Source of the DNA: Capnocytophaga sp. oral taxon 878
Lineage (GTDB): Bacteria; Bacteroidota; Bacteroidia; Flavobacteriales; Flavobacteriaceae
Assembly (NCBI RefSeq): GCF_002999135.1
Contig: NZ_CP027229.1
Span: forward strand, 2,124,001-2,188,000
Reading direction: 5' to 3'
DNA: 64,000 nucleotides
Numbering within the stretch: the first letter of the stretch is position 1; the number at the start of each line of letters is the position of its first letter. Shown in pieces: positions 8,263 to 16,481 of this stretch. Both the position numbers and the translations under genes were made by a program. The notes beneath the pieces were generated by a model. It ran no database searches. It saw nothing but the letters and a program-made list of their open reading frames with translations, and was not told where the DNA came from.

Positions 8263-9396
8263 ATGAAGAGATTTTTATTATTTTTGGCGTTATTTTTCGT
8301 TCTCTTGATTGGGGGACTTTACATCAGTGGTTATGGGTACTTGCTGAAGGCTGTGTGGGTGGTGTACGGCACGGGACATAAGACTACTTTCCTGTCGGAT
8401 TACAGCTATTTTGACAATAGAGTGATAGGTAAAAGTAGGGAGGCACAGCCTTGGCCTTTGCACAAAGATTACAATAAAGTGGCTATGCCTGCGGCGTTGG
8501 ATTCGGTGCAAAAACAATATGGTACGGTGGCTTTTTTGGTTATTAAAAACGATAGTATTTGGTATGAGCGGTATTTTGACAACTATACGGCTGAGAGCAA
8601 GAGCAATTCGTTTTCGATGGCAAAATCGTACGTATCGGCATTGCTTGGCAAGGCTATAGCGGACGGGTATATAAAGGGGCTTGAGCAGAAGGTAAGTGAC
8701 TTTTTCCCGCAATACAAGGAAGGCTTGGGGGCGGAGCTTACGGTGGGAGATCTGTCATCGATGGCTTCGGGGTTGGACTGGCAGGAGGAGTATTACAATC
8801 CTTTTTCGGTTACTACGAGGGCGTATTTTGACACGAATTTCAGGGAACGTATTTTGGACTTGAAGATTACTTCGGAGCCAGGAAAGGCGTTTAAATACCT
8901 TAGTGGCAATACTTTTTTGCTGGGTATGGTTTTGGAGAAGGCTACGGGTAAAACCCTTAGTGCTTACCTTGGTGAGGCGCTATGGGAGCCGATGGGCTGT
9001 GAGGGTGATGCTTTGTGGCAGCTGGATAGTGAGGAGAGTGGCTTGGAGAAGGCTTATTGCTGTATAGCCTCGAATGCTCGTGATTTTGCGAGGCTGGGCA
9101 AGTTATATCTGCACAAGGGTAATTGGGAAGGGAAACAGCTGCTGGATAGTGCTTTTGTAGAGCAATCGGTAAAGGCGCGTTTTGAGCAGAGCCCTGAGTA
9201 TGGTTATGGGTGGTGGCTGCTGGACTACAAGGGTACCCACTATTTTATGATGCGGGGGCATTTGGGGCAGTATGTGATTGTGAACCCTACTACGGGTGTG
9301 ATTATAGTGCGCTTGGGGCATCATACGGCTGATACGGCGCCTGCTGGGAGTGTGTATCCGCAGGATATTTATGACTATATAGACTTGGTGAAGTAG
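8263..9396 (+). CDS. Membrane-anchored or secreted serine hydrolase (beta-lactamase class C fold)
   Basis: 377 residues. An uncleaved-type N-terminal hydrophobic segment (4-27) is followed by a beta-lactamase-like domain (PF00144). The nucleophile motif S-x-x-K is SMAK at 118-121, and the second motif tyrosine is Tyr212 in KYLSGN; the KTG-equivalent is probably HLG near residue 330. This is the pattern of DD-peptidase/esterase and 6-aminohexanoate-dimer hydrolase relatives, not of a true resistance enzyme. The substrate is unknown. It is a single-gene unit with its own promoter, and intergenic repeat copy B lies downstream. Confidence 0.85.
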   Translation: MKRFLLFLALFFVLLIGGLYISGYGYLLKAVWVVYGTGHKTTFLSDYSYFDNRVIGKSREAQPWPLHKDYNKVAMPAALDSVQKQYGTVAFLVIKNDSIWYERYFDNYTAESKSNSFSMAKSYVSALLGKAIADGYIKGLEQKVSDFFPQYKEGLGAELTVGDLSSMASGLDWQEEYYNPFSVTTRAYFDTNFRERILDLKITSEPGKAFKYLSGNTFLLGMVLEKATGKTLSAYLGEALWEPMGCEGDALWQLDSEESGLEKAYCCIASNARDFARLGKLYLHKGNWEGKQLLDSAFVEQSVKARFEQSPEYGYGWWLLDYKGTHYFMMRGHLGQYVIVNPTTGVIIVRLGHHTADTAPAGSVYPQDIYDYIDLVK

Positions 9397-9484
9397 GGGT
9401 TAGGAAGTACAAGCGTACCAGAGGGGGTGGTTTGGTTATTTTAGGGTAGGCAGACTTCATATAGTGAGGGGTGCTTGCTGGATA

Positions 9485-9532
9485 ACTATCCTTCGTTTAT
9501 AGTTCGTTTATCCTTCGTTATTCGTTCGTTCA
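9485..9532 (+). repeat. Dispersed intergenic repeat, copy B
   Basis: CTATCC then TTCGTTTATAG, TTCGTTTATCC, TTCGTTA, TTCG, TTCGTTC in tandem. Nearly the same string occurs at 21012-21060. It is flanked by G/A-rich sequence (9540-9640). The gap 9397-9718 contains no visible gene besides this repeat and the feoA promoter. Confidence 0.8.
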
Positions 9533-9658
9533 GCTTAGGGTCTTCCTTGGGGAGTGATGGAGCAAGGATGATATGTGGGTGTGGGCGGGTTATGGAGAGA
9601 AGAGGGAATGGCTGTAGAATGGTAATAATAAGGAGTGAAAAAAAATAGTATTTGTTAA

Positions 9659-9688
9659 TTGGTAATTGATAATAGTTTTGTACCTTTG
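9659..9688 (+). promoter_or_regulatory. Promoter of the feoAB operon
   Basis: TTG (9659-9661), 19 bp, then TACCTTTG (9681-9688) followed by C. The feoA ATG lies 30 nt downstream. I see no clear Fur box. Confidence 0.75.
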
Positions 9689-9718
9689 CGCGCAAATTCA
9701 TTCTAAATAAGAATAGCT

Positions 9719-9958
9719 ATGGAAGAGAACTTTAAAATAAATAGCATTGCCCAACTGAAGAAAGGCGAGAAGGGTATTATACAATCGGTTGATATACAGA
9801 AAATACCGATGAAACTTATAGAATTGGGATGTGCTGTGGGCAATGAGGTAGAGGTGCTGCAAAAGGCTTCTTTTGGGGATCCTATTTATATCAGAATGAA
9901 TGATGTGTACTTATCTATCAGGAAGGAAATGGCAAGACATATCCTGTTGGCTAATTAG
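9719..9958 (+). CDS. feoA: FeoA, ferrous iron transport accessory protein
   Basis: 79 residues, a single SH3-like FeoA domain: GEKGIIQSVDI...PMKLIELGCAVGNEVEVLQKASFGDPIYIRMND...LSIRKEMARHIL. FeoA is a cytosolic partner needed for FeoB-mediated iron(II) uptake. It is the first gene after a good promoter, and feoB begins 48 nt later. Confidence 0.93.
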   Translation: MEENFKINSIAQLKKGEKGIIQSVDIQKIPMKLIELGCAVGNEVEVLQKASFGDPIYIRMNDVYLSIRKEMARHILLAN

Positions 9959-10006
9959 AGGACTGGTAGAGAGCAATAGTGGATTAGTGAATTAATATTT
10001 GGCAAT

Positions 10007-12007
10007 TTGAGACATTTAAAAGTAGCCCTTGTGGGCAATCCTAATACGGGTAAGACATCATTATTTAACGCACTAACGGGGCTGAACCAGAAGGTGGGGA
10101 ACTACCCTGGTATTACTGTGGAAAAGAAGGTGGGGATGTGTAGGCTTACGGATACTTTGGAGGCTGAAATTATTGACCTTCCGGGTACTTATAGCTTGTA
10201 TGCAAGTTCGGAAGATGAGCAAGTAACGGTAGATGTGCTTACGCATAACTTGGATCGTCATTATCCTGATGTGGTAGTGGTGGTGTGTGAGGCTTCTAAT
10301 CTAAAACAGAACTTGCTGCTTTTTACCCAAGTGATAGATATAGCCCGCCCTACCCTATTGGTTATTAATATGGCCGACCAGATGGAGCGAAAGGGTATTA
10401 CGGTGGATGTTGCTGCTTTGGAGGCACGATTGGGGTGCAAGATTATACTTACCAGCACGCGCAAGGGTACGGGATTGGATGCTTTAAAAGAGGCTATTGC
10501 GAATTATGAACAACTTCCTAAAGCCCGCTGCGTGGATATTTCACGCTTGGAGGGTATGGATTTTGGTAAAAGCGAGAGTGAACAGAGGCGCAAGCAACAG
10601 AAAGAGACTATTATAAGGTTTCAGTTTATAAAGGAAGTGCTGGAGGGAGCTTATGTGGTGGATAGGCAAAAGGCGCAAACACTAAGAGCGCAATTAGACC
10701 GCTTTTTGATTCATCCGGTTATGGGTTATGTAGTATTTTCGGCTATTTTACTGGTTATTTTTCAGGCAGTATTCAGCTGGTCGGAATATCCTATGGAATG
10801 GATAGAAAATGGTTTTGGTTATTTAGGGGAGTGGCTTAGTAACCAACTACCAGCAGGAGCTCTTACAGAATTATTGGTAGAGGGATTGATACCAGGTATT
10901 ACGGGTATTATGGTATTTATACCACAGATAGCTGTGCTATTTACTCTTATTTCGGTTTTGGAAGAAAGTGGTTATATGAGTAGGGTGGTATTCTTGATGG
11001 ATAATATAATGCGGCGGTTTGGACTAAGTGGGAAGAGTGTGGTTCCGCTTATATCGGGGGCGGCTTGTGCGGTGCCTGCAGTGATGATTGCGCGCAATAT
11101 TGAGAGTCCTAAGGAACGACTTATTACGATACTTGTAACGCCTTTTATGACTTGTTCGGCACGCTTACCGGTGTATCTTATCATCATTAATTTGGTAATA
11201 CCAGAGGGAGAGTTCTTATTTATAAGCTATAAGGCGTGGGCGTTTTTTGCGATGTACTTTTTAGGGGTAGCTGTGGCGTTGCTTTCGGCTTTTATCTTAG
11301 ATAAATTGCTTAAAATGCGTAAGAATAACAGCTATTTTATAGCAGAAATACCTGATTACAAACTGCCTTTGCTGCGCAATGTGGGGGTGACTGTATATGA
11401 GAAAACTAAGGGCTTTGTGATGGGAGCGGGTAAGTTTATCTTGGCTATATCGGTAGTGTTGTGGTTTTTGGGTTCGCACGGGATGGGTGAACAGTACAAC
11501 AGTGTAGAAGAAAGGGCTGAGCTATTAGCACAAGAGCAGCATTGGACAGAGAAAGAGACTGAACACTACATTCAATCGGAAAAGAAAGAATATTCATTTT
11601 TGGGGTATATAGGCAAGGGAATAGAGCCTGTATTTCGCCCATTGGGATATGACTGGAAGATAAGCATAGGGGTAGTAGCCTCATTTGCGGCGCGTGAGGT
11701 GTTTATAAGTACCTTATCGACCGTTTATAGCTTAGGAGAGGATGAATTGGACACTGAGATAGAAGGGGGAGATCGTACAATCTTGGCTAAGATGCGTACA
11801 GAGGTGCGTGCTGATGGTTCGCCTGTATATACATTAGGTACAGGGATTTCGTTATTACTATACTACGCTTTTGCGATGCAGTGCTTAAGTACGGTAGCTG
11901 TAGTGCGCAAAGAAACTAATAGCTGGAAATGGGCGGGCATACAGTTCTTATTTATGACAGGTGTTGCTTATGTTAGTGCTATGCTTGCTTTTTGGCTGAT
12001 AGGATAG
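10007..12007 (+). CDS. feoB: FeoB, ferrous iron transporter
   Basis: 666 residues. N-terminal G domain: G1 GNPNTGKT (10-17), switch region GNYPGITVE (31-39), G3 DLPG (57-60), G4 NMAD (121-124). A helical domain and about eight transmembrane segments follow, with Gate motifs (ISGAACAVPAVMIAR and FMTCSARLPVYL). It moves iron(II) into the cytoplasm. There is no in-frame ATG upstream: after the TAG at 9977 the only reasonable start is TTG at 10007, directly before RHLKVALVGNP, where family members begin. A rare start and no visible Shine-Dalgarno may limit FeoB relative to FeoA. Confidence 0.93.
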   Translation: MRHLKVALVGNPNTGKTSLFNALTGLNQKVGNYPGITVEKKVGMCRLTDTLEAEIIDLPGTYSLYASSEDEQVTVDVLTHNLDRHYPDVVVVVCEASNLKQNLLLFTQVIDIARPTLLVINMADQMERKGITVDVAALEARLGCKIILTSTRKGTGLDALKEAIANYEQLPKARCVDISRLEGMDFGKSESEQRRKQQKETIIRFQFIKEVLEGAYVVDRQKAQTLRAQLDRFLIHPVMGYVVFSAILLVIFQAVFSWSEYPMEWIENGFGYLGEWLSNQLPAGALTELLVEGLIPGITGIMVFIPQIAVLFTLISVLEESGYMSRVVFLMDNIMRRFGLSGKSVVPLISGAACAVPAVMIARNIESPKERLITILVTPFMTCSARLPVYLIIINLVIPEGEFLFISYKAWAFFAMYFLGVAVALLSAFILDKLLKMRKNNSYFIAEIPDYKLPLLRNVGVTVYEKTKGFVMGAGKFILAISVVLWFLGSHGMGEQYNSVEERAELLAQEQHWTEKETEHYIQSEKKEYSFLGYIGKGIEPVFRPLGYDWKISIGVVASFAAREVFISTLSTVYSLGEDELDTEIEGGDRTILAKMRTEVRADGSPVYTLGTGISLLLYYAFAMQCLSTVAVVRKETNSWKWAGIQFLFMTGVAYVSAMLAFWLIG

Positions 12008-12043
12008 TAAAAAAGCAGAAGGGGGATTAAATAGATTAAAATT

Positions 12044-12796
12044 ATGAAGAAAATAGGGTTGGTGTTTTCGGGAGGTGGTGTGCGAGCTTTGGCACACGCT
12101 GGATTACTAAAGGCTTTGGAAGAAAAGGGCTTACAACCCTCCATAATTTCGGGGACAAGTGGCGGAGCACTTATAGGAGGGCTATATGCTTGTGGAATTG
12201 CCCCAGAGGATATGATGCGCTTTTTTAAAGAAACGCCGGTATTTAAATGGTCGATGGTTACATTTAAAAAAGTAGGCTTGGTGGATAGTGCTAAATACAC
12301 GAAGTTTTTTGCTAAAGAATTTAAATGTAAAACCTTTGAGGAATTACAGTTGCCTTTGGTGGTTACTGCTACAAACCTGCTGAATGGAAAAGTCCAGTAC
12401 TTTAAGGAAGGAGAACTGATACAACCGCTAATAGCTTCATCGGCATTGCCTCCTTATTTTTCGCCAGTGAGAATAGGCGATAGTCTTTATTGTGATGGAG
12501 GGCTACTGAACAACTTCCCGACAGAGCCACTAAAAGGGCTGTGTGATGTGATTATTGGGAGCTTTGTAAATCCTTTGGAGACAATTACTGAAAAGGAGCT
12601 AAGCAACTCGTTCCAATTTATGCAGCGCATATACAACATTACTATGGATGGGAACTACCTTAGAAAGTTTAAGAAATGTGATGCGCTACTGTTACACAAC
12701 CTAAGCAAAGTGGGTGTGCTGGAGACTAAAATGCTGGATTATGCCTTTGAATATGGCTATGAAATGGGAATGAAACAATTAACAATTAGTAATTAG
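12044..12796 (+). CDS. Patatin-like phospholipase
   Basis: 250 residues covering one patatin domain. The oxyanion loop is SGGGVRALAHAG (9-20), the nucleophile elbow GTSGG has Ser39, and the dyad Asp is Asp151 in CDGGLLNNFP. No signal peptide is evident, so a cytosolic or membrane-face lipid acyl hydrolase is likely. It lies 36 nt after feoB and 7 nt before the ExbB/TolQ-like gene, so it appears to be part of the iron operon; the reason for a lipase there is not evident. Confidence 0.88.
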   Translation: MKKIGLVFSGGGVRALAHAGLLKALEEKGLQPSIISGTSGGALIGGLYACGIAPEDMMRFFKETPVFKWSMVTFKKVGLVDSAKYTKFFAKEFKCKTFEELQLPLVVTATNLLNGKVQYFKEGELIQPLIASSALPPYFSPVRIGDSLYCDGGLLNNFPTEPLKGLCDVIIGSFVNPLETITEKELSNSFQFMQRIYNITMDGNYLRKFKKCDALLLHNLSKVGVLETKMLDYAFEYGYEMGMKQLTISN

Positions 12797-12803
12797 AAAT
12801 ATT

Positions 12804-13403
12804 ATGAATGAAATATCTAAAATTTTGTTTTTGGTATCGGATAGTTTATTGATACCTGATATTATTATCTTATTGGTGCTTTTTGTGCGCGCCTTATTGC
12901 TGGTGGGCAGTTTTTACAATCGTTTTATTACTAAATACAAAAATGATAAGCAGCTGAATGAGGCTATACGCACGCTAACCCCTGATGGTGGGGAAGCACT
13001 AAAAGGATTATTGCCTGAACAGGATAATTCACTTTATATACATTACCTGCGCGATATGTTGCAACATAAACCTGATGAAGCATATTATGACTATATGATT
13101 TCAAACTTTGAGAATGAAGGAGAGAAGGATATTGCAACCTCTAAACTACTGGCAAAGGTGGGACCTGTACTGGGGCTTATTGGTACACTGATAGCTATGA
13201 GTCCGGCGCTGATGGGGCTATCGACAGGAGATATATCAAAAATGGCGAACAATATGCAGGTGGTATTTGCAACTACAGTGGTAGGTTTGGTAATTAGCCT
13301 TGTAGGCCTTGTAACCTTACAGTTTAAACAACGCTGGTATGCCAAAGAAATAAATAACCTTGAATATGTGAGTAGAGTATTAACACAACCTGCAAAGCTA
13401 TGA
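12804..13403 (+). CDS. MotA/TolQ/ExbB-family protein, HmuU-like
   Basis: 199 residues. Hydrophobic segments lie at about 14-36, 111-135 and 146-169, with the family core LAKVGPVLGLIGTLIAMSPALMGLS and VVFATTVVGLVISLVGL. The family forms proton channels that power envelope machines. With the DUF2149 protein encoded immediately downstream (4-nt overlap) it matches the HmuU/HmuV pair of the Porphyromonas/Bacteroides hmu haem operon, where a CobN-like HmuS is the partner. In this window the CobN-like gene is 47 kb away. Confidence 0.82.
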   Translation: MNEISKILFLVSDSLLIPDIIILLVLFVRALLLVGSFYNRFITKYKNDKQLNEAIRTLTPDGGEALKGLLPEQDNSLYIHYLRDMLQHKPDEAYYDYMISNFENEGEKDIATSKLLAKVGPVLGLIGTLIAMSPALMGLSTGDISKMANNMQVVFATTVVGLVISLVGLVTLQFKQRWYAKEINNLEYVSRVLTQPAKL

Positions 13404-13747
13404 AGACGAACCGACGTGTAAGTAGAATAAAAGATGATGATGCTGACCCGCTAAGCGTGGTAGTAAACCTTTTTGATGTGGCAATGGTGTTTGCTGTTGC
13501 TTTAATGGTATCGATGGTGATGAACCTGAATATGGCTGATTTCTTTTCGGGGGAGGACTTTACAATAGTAAAGAAGAAGGGTGATGATATGGAAATTATC
13601 AGTAGAGAGGGGAAGACAATTACTAAGTATAAGACTGTAAAAGATAGCCCTACAGATGCTGCTAACACACAGAAAAAAGGGAAACGCCTTGGGGTGATGT
13701 ATGAGACTGAGGACGGACAAACTATACTTCTGCAAGATAAGGAGTGA
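13400..13747 (+). CDS. DUF2149 protein, HmuV-like ExbD/MotB analogue
   Basis: 115 residues. A basic N-terminus is followed by DPLSVVVNLFDVAMVFAVALMVSMVMNL, giving one transmembrane helix at about 20-43 with an Asp just inside it, then a soluble periplasmic part. This is the DUF2149 pattern (PF09919). One helix carrying an acidic residue next to a TolQ-like channel protein resembles ExbD/MotB stator subunits. The start overlaps the previous stop by 4 nt (ATGA), indicating coupling. It is the last gene of the feo operon. Confidence 0.82.
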   Translation: MKTNRRVSRIKDDDADPLSVVVNLFDVAMVFAVALMVSMVMNLNMADFFSGEDFTIVKKKGDDMEIISREGKTITKYKTVKDSPTDAANTQKKGKRLGVMYETEDGQTILLQDKE

Positions 13748-13846
13748 TGTTTAGGTAAGAGGTAAGAGTATTAGTGATATTTTTAGGGAAAAATAAAGGA
13801 TATTTGGTTGGGGTAATGTATAAAACTGACAATATATAAAACTAAA

Positions 13847-13913
13847 CCATTGAATTACAATGGTATTTTAACTAAAACTTAACAATTTATTGGTGATAAA
13901 AATTGTATTTTTG
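13847..13913 (+). promoter_or_regulatory. Small hairpin and promoter before the lipoprotein gene
   Basis: A 6-bp inverted repeat CCATTG/CAATGG (13847-13863) followed by a T-rich stretch, then a -7 box TATTTTTG (13906-13913) followed by CC. The ATG at 13944 is 31 nt after the box. Confidence 0.5.
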
Positions 13914-13943
13914 CCGCAATTATTAATAGTAACAATTCAGTAT

Positions 13944-15026
13944 ATGAAAAGATTTTTATTTAGCCTTTTGGCAGCTGTTGCCCTTGTGGGGTGTGGTAGT
14001 AAAGAAGAAGACAAACCTATTGTGTATAGTGCTGAAGAAGCTAAAGCTTCAATAAGGGGTACTATGGATAGCTTTTATAATTGCTTAAAAAAAGCTAATG
14101 ATGGGGGCTTTGCTAATGTGCTTTTTGAACTTATAAAAGACACAAAAAAGAGTGAAGGCTGGGGTGAATATATAGCTAATGTATTTTACAACCAGTATGA
14201 AACAAAAACTGCACATCAAGGATTTAACTACGAAGGGCTTAAGGGAACTTACACTTGGAATCCTAATAGTAAAGAATGGAATAAAGAAGTGAGTAGCAAT
14301 AGTAGTAATATTACTTGGTTATTTCCTGCTACTGCCAGCAGTACTACCAATAATGGTAGGGCTGTGCTTAGTGGATATAGCGATGTTTCTCTTACTGTAA
14401 AAGGTGAAGAAGAAAGGTTTCCTACTAAAGGAAATGCCGTAGTTATTGTTGATAATGAAAAGGTAGCTGAGGTAAACCTTAATAACATTACTTACAAGCT
14501 AGAAAATGGATATGTTCGTCCGACAGCGGTAGATCTTAAAATCTACACTAATCCATTTACTACAATCTTAAAAGTAGATGTTGGAAGTGGAGATGAGTAT
14601 GTGGCAGATTTTTCATTTAGCTCACCTGAGGGCTGTACTACAAGGGTTAAAGCAGTAATAAAACTTACTACAAGTGATTTAAACTCTGTAGCCTCAATAG
14701 AAGAAGCTATTGATAATATCCGTATAGTGGCTGTACAAAACGACTTACAAGTAGTAGCCCATGCAGATGTAAAAGCTATTCATAAATTGGGTAAAAAACT
14801 AAGCGAGCTTACCAATGAAGAAATTAATACATACGCTAAGGCTGAAGTATTTAAAAATGGAGCAAAAATAGCAGATGTGAAACACGAATTTGAGAGAAAT
14901 AATGAAAGTGTGGTTTACTTTATTTTCTCGGATGGCTCAAAAGTGAAAGCTGAAGAGTACATTACAGACTTTGAAAAAAAGGTAACAGATATCTTCAAAC
15001 GTTTTTTTAATAACTCTGAGGAGTAA
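13944..15026 (+). CDS. Lipoprotein of unknown function
   Basis: 360 residues from the ATG at 13944; the longer frame from 13890 begins upstream of the promoter box. The signal peptide ends in a lipobox (VALVGC, Cys17), followed by GSKEEDK. A lysine then acidic residues shortly after the cysteine resembles the lipoprotein export signal that sends Capnocytophaga lipoproteins to the cell surface, so surface exposure is plausible. The body is soluble, with alternating polar strands and a helical C-terminus (EEYITDFEKKVTDIFKRFF). I recognise no family. It is coupled (TAATG) to a beta-barrel protein gene, suggesting a functional pair. Confidence 0.75.
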   Translation: MKRFLFSLLAAVALVGCGSKEEDKPIVYSAEEAKASIRGTMDSFYNCLKKANDGGFANVLFELIKDTKKSEGWGEYIANVFYNQYETKTAHQGFNYEGLKGTYTWNPNSKEWNKEVSSNSSNITWLFPATASSTTNNGRAVLSGYSDVSLTVKGEEERFPTKGNAVVIVDNEKVAEVNLNNITYKLENGYVRPTAVDLKIYTNPFTTILKVDVGSGDEYVADFSFSSPEGCTTRVKAVIKLTTSDLNSVASIEEAIDNIRIVAVQNDLQVVAHADVKAIHKLGKKLSELTNEEINTYAKAEVFKNGAKIADVKHEFERNNESVVYFIFSDGSKVKAEEYITDFEKKVTDIFKRFFNNSEE

Positions 15027-15610
15027 TGAAGAAGAAATTACTAATTATATTTACTTTTATAAATAGCATTGCTTTGGCACAACAAAGCAATGCTATTTCT
15101 GTTTGCACAGATAGTTTAAGTACTGCTAAGTATAAGCACCAGATAGGGATAGGACTTTCTAAATTTGTAAATGCTGCTTTCCCAAGTGATAGTAATGCTT
15201 TTTTGCTAGAATATAGGTATTTGAAAAATCCTACCCTTGTATATCGTGTAGGGGCTGACTATCGGATGGAGAATAGTAAGGACAGTTATTATGAGTTTGC
15301 CTTGAAGATTGGTTTAGATAAACAACTGAAAGACTACAAAAAATGGCAGTTTTATTACGGTGTAGACCTTTGGGGGCGTTATTTGTATTACGGCAACCGA
15401 GAACAATACTATACTAATATAGCTATTAATCCGTTTTTTGGGATATTGTATTATTTTAGCAAGAATTTTTCGGTATCGACAGAGCCTGGGTTTTTCTTAA
15501 AATATAATATTAGAAGAGATAGAAAGAGTTTTGACCCTGAGGCGCAAGCGCAATGGCTGGAAAGTAGGCTTGCTAAGATAGGTTTTATACAGCTGAATTT
15601 TCATTTTTAA
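15026..15610 (+). CDS. Small outer-membrane beta-barrel protein
   Basis: 194 residues. A signal peptide ends near IALAQQ (1-20). The mature part shows alternating aromatic strands (YKHQIGIGLSKF, FLLEYRYL, VYRVGADYRM, WQFYYGVDLWGRYLYYG) and ends in FIQLNFHF, with a terminal Phe typical of BAM-inserted barrels. About eight strands are expected. Its ATG overlaps the stop of the upstream lipoprotein gene by one base. Confidence 0.75.
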   Translation: MKKKLLIIFTFINSIALAQQSNAISVCTDSLSTAKYKHQIGIGLSKFVNAAFPSDSNAFLLEYRYLKNPTLVYRVGADYRMENSKDSYYEFALKIGLDKQLKDYKKWQFYYGVDLWGRYLYYGNREQYYTNIAINPFFGILYYFSKNFSVSTEPGFFLKYNIRRDRKSFDPEAQAQWLESRLAKIGFIQLNFHF

Positions 15611-15617
15611 AATATAA

Positions 15618-15646
15618 GGATTGCTTGAGAAAAGCAGTCCTTTTTT
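15618..15646 (+). terminator. Rho-independent terminator
   Basis: 9-bp stem GGATTGCTT/AAGCAGTCC (one G-U pair) with a short loop and six T, just after the barrel gene. Confidence 0.85.
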
Positions 15647-15727
15647 GTTGGGTTGGGTTTTGACCTTTATGCTGTACAGGTTTTAAAAGTTTAACTTGAT
15701 GATTTATGCTTGGGGGTAAAGAACTGA

Positions 15728-16423
15728 TTAAGTGAAATAGGCTACAGCAAAGCCTATACATACACTTAAGAACTTGAGAAGATTAAAACGGTGTCCTTCG
15801 GAATTTTCAAATAATATGACAGTAGAGATATGCAGGAATATGCCTATTACTATAGCAGAAAGCTCGGTGTGGTAGTTGATAAGACCAGGTACTGTACTGC
15901 TTAGAAAGGTACCAAAGGGGGTCATTAGGGAAAACAGAAGAAGGAAAAGGGCTGTTTTCCATTTGGCTATACCTGAATTGACAAAAAAAGTAGTAAGCAC
16001 AATTGCCACAGGCAGCTTATGTACAAAAATACCATATACAAGATCGTGGTTATGGGCGTGTGATAGCGGGAACCCCTCTAAAATGGAGTGAATGCTTAGG
16101 CTTATAAACAATGAGAGCGGGAAGGCACTATGAGCATGAGGGTGAGGGTGCTGGGTATGACCGTGTTCGGCACCATGAGAAAAGAACTCTAAGACTATTT
16201 GGAGTAATACCCCTGCTATAACAAATATACCTATGTGCTTGAAATCATGGGTATGGCTGTGAGAGTGGTATACTTCGGGGATGAGTACAAATACAGTGAG
16301 AGCCAATAGATAAGCCCCACTGAATGAAAGCAGTAGTTTGGTATATTGGTGCTGTGCTGGCTTAAAAAAGGTTACAAAAGAGTAGCCTAAGAGTACAGCC
16401 AAAAAAGGAAGAAAATAATTCAT
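15728..16423 (-). CDS. ZIP-family metal transporter
   Basis: 231 residues, about seven or eight transmembrane helices. A histidine-rich loop (HSHSHTHD near 54-61 and HGAEHGHTQHPHPHAHS near 83-99) and the metal-binding helix pair SIHSILEGFPLS and VHKLPVAIVL mark the ZIP family (zinc/iron import). Usual length for bacterial ZIPs. It is convergent with the barrel gene; no promoter box is evident within 60 bp upstream. Confidence 0.9.
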   Translation of the reverse strand: MNYFLPFLAVLLGYSFVTFFKPAQHQYTKLLLSFSGAYLLALTVFVLIPEVYHSHSHTHDFKHIGIFVIAGVLLQIVLEFFSHGAEHGHTQHPHPHAHSAFPLSLFISLSIHSILEGFPLSHAHNHDLVYGIFVHKLPVAIVLTTFFVNSGIAKWKTALFLLLFSLMTPFGTFLSSTVPGLINYHTELSAIVIGIFLHISTVILFENSEGHRFNLLKFLSVCIGFAVAYFT

Positions 16424-16481
16424 TGTTAGAGAATTTCAAAAAAGGTAATTGGTTAAGGTAAGGAGCCCTTAGTGCGTGTTA

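Noticed and set aside
8187..8381. 64-codon frame overlapping the start of the serine hydrolase gene
   Set aside because: It spans the hydrolase promoter and start in another frame and shows no protein-like features.
8263..9396. Beta-lactamase resistance gene
   Set aside because: The motifs fit the broad serine-hydrolase/esterase group, and the usual class C resistance features (YAN, KTG) are not clear.
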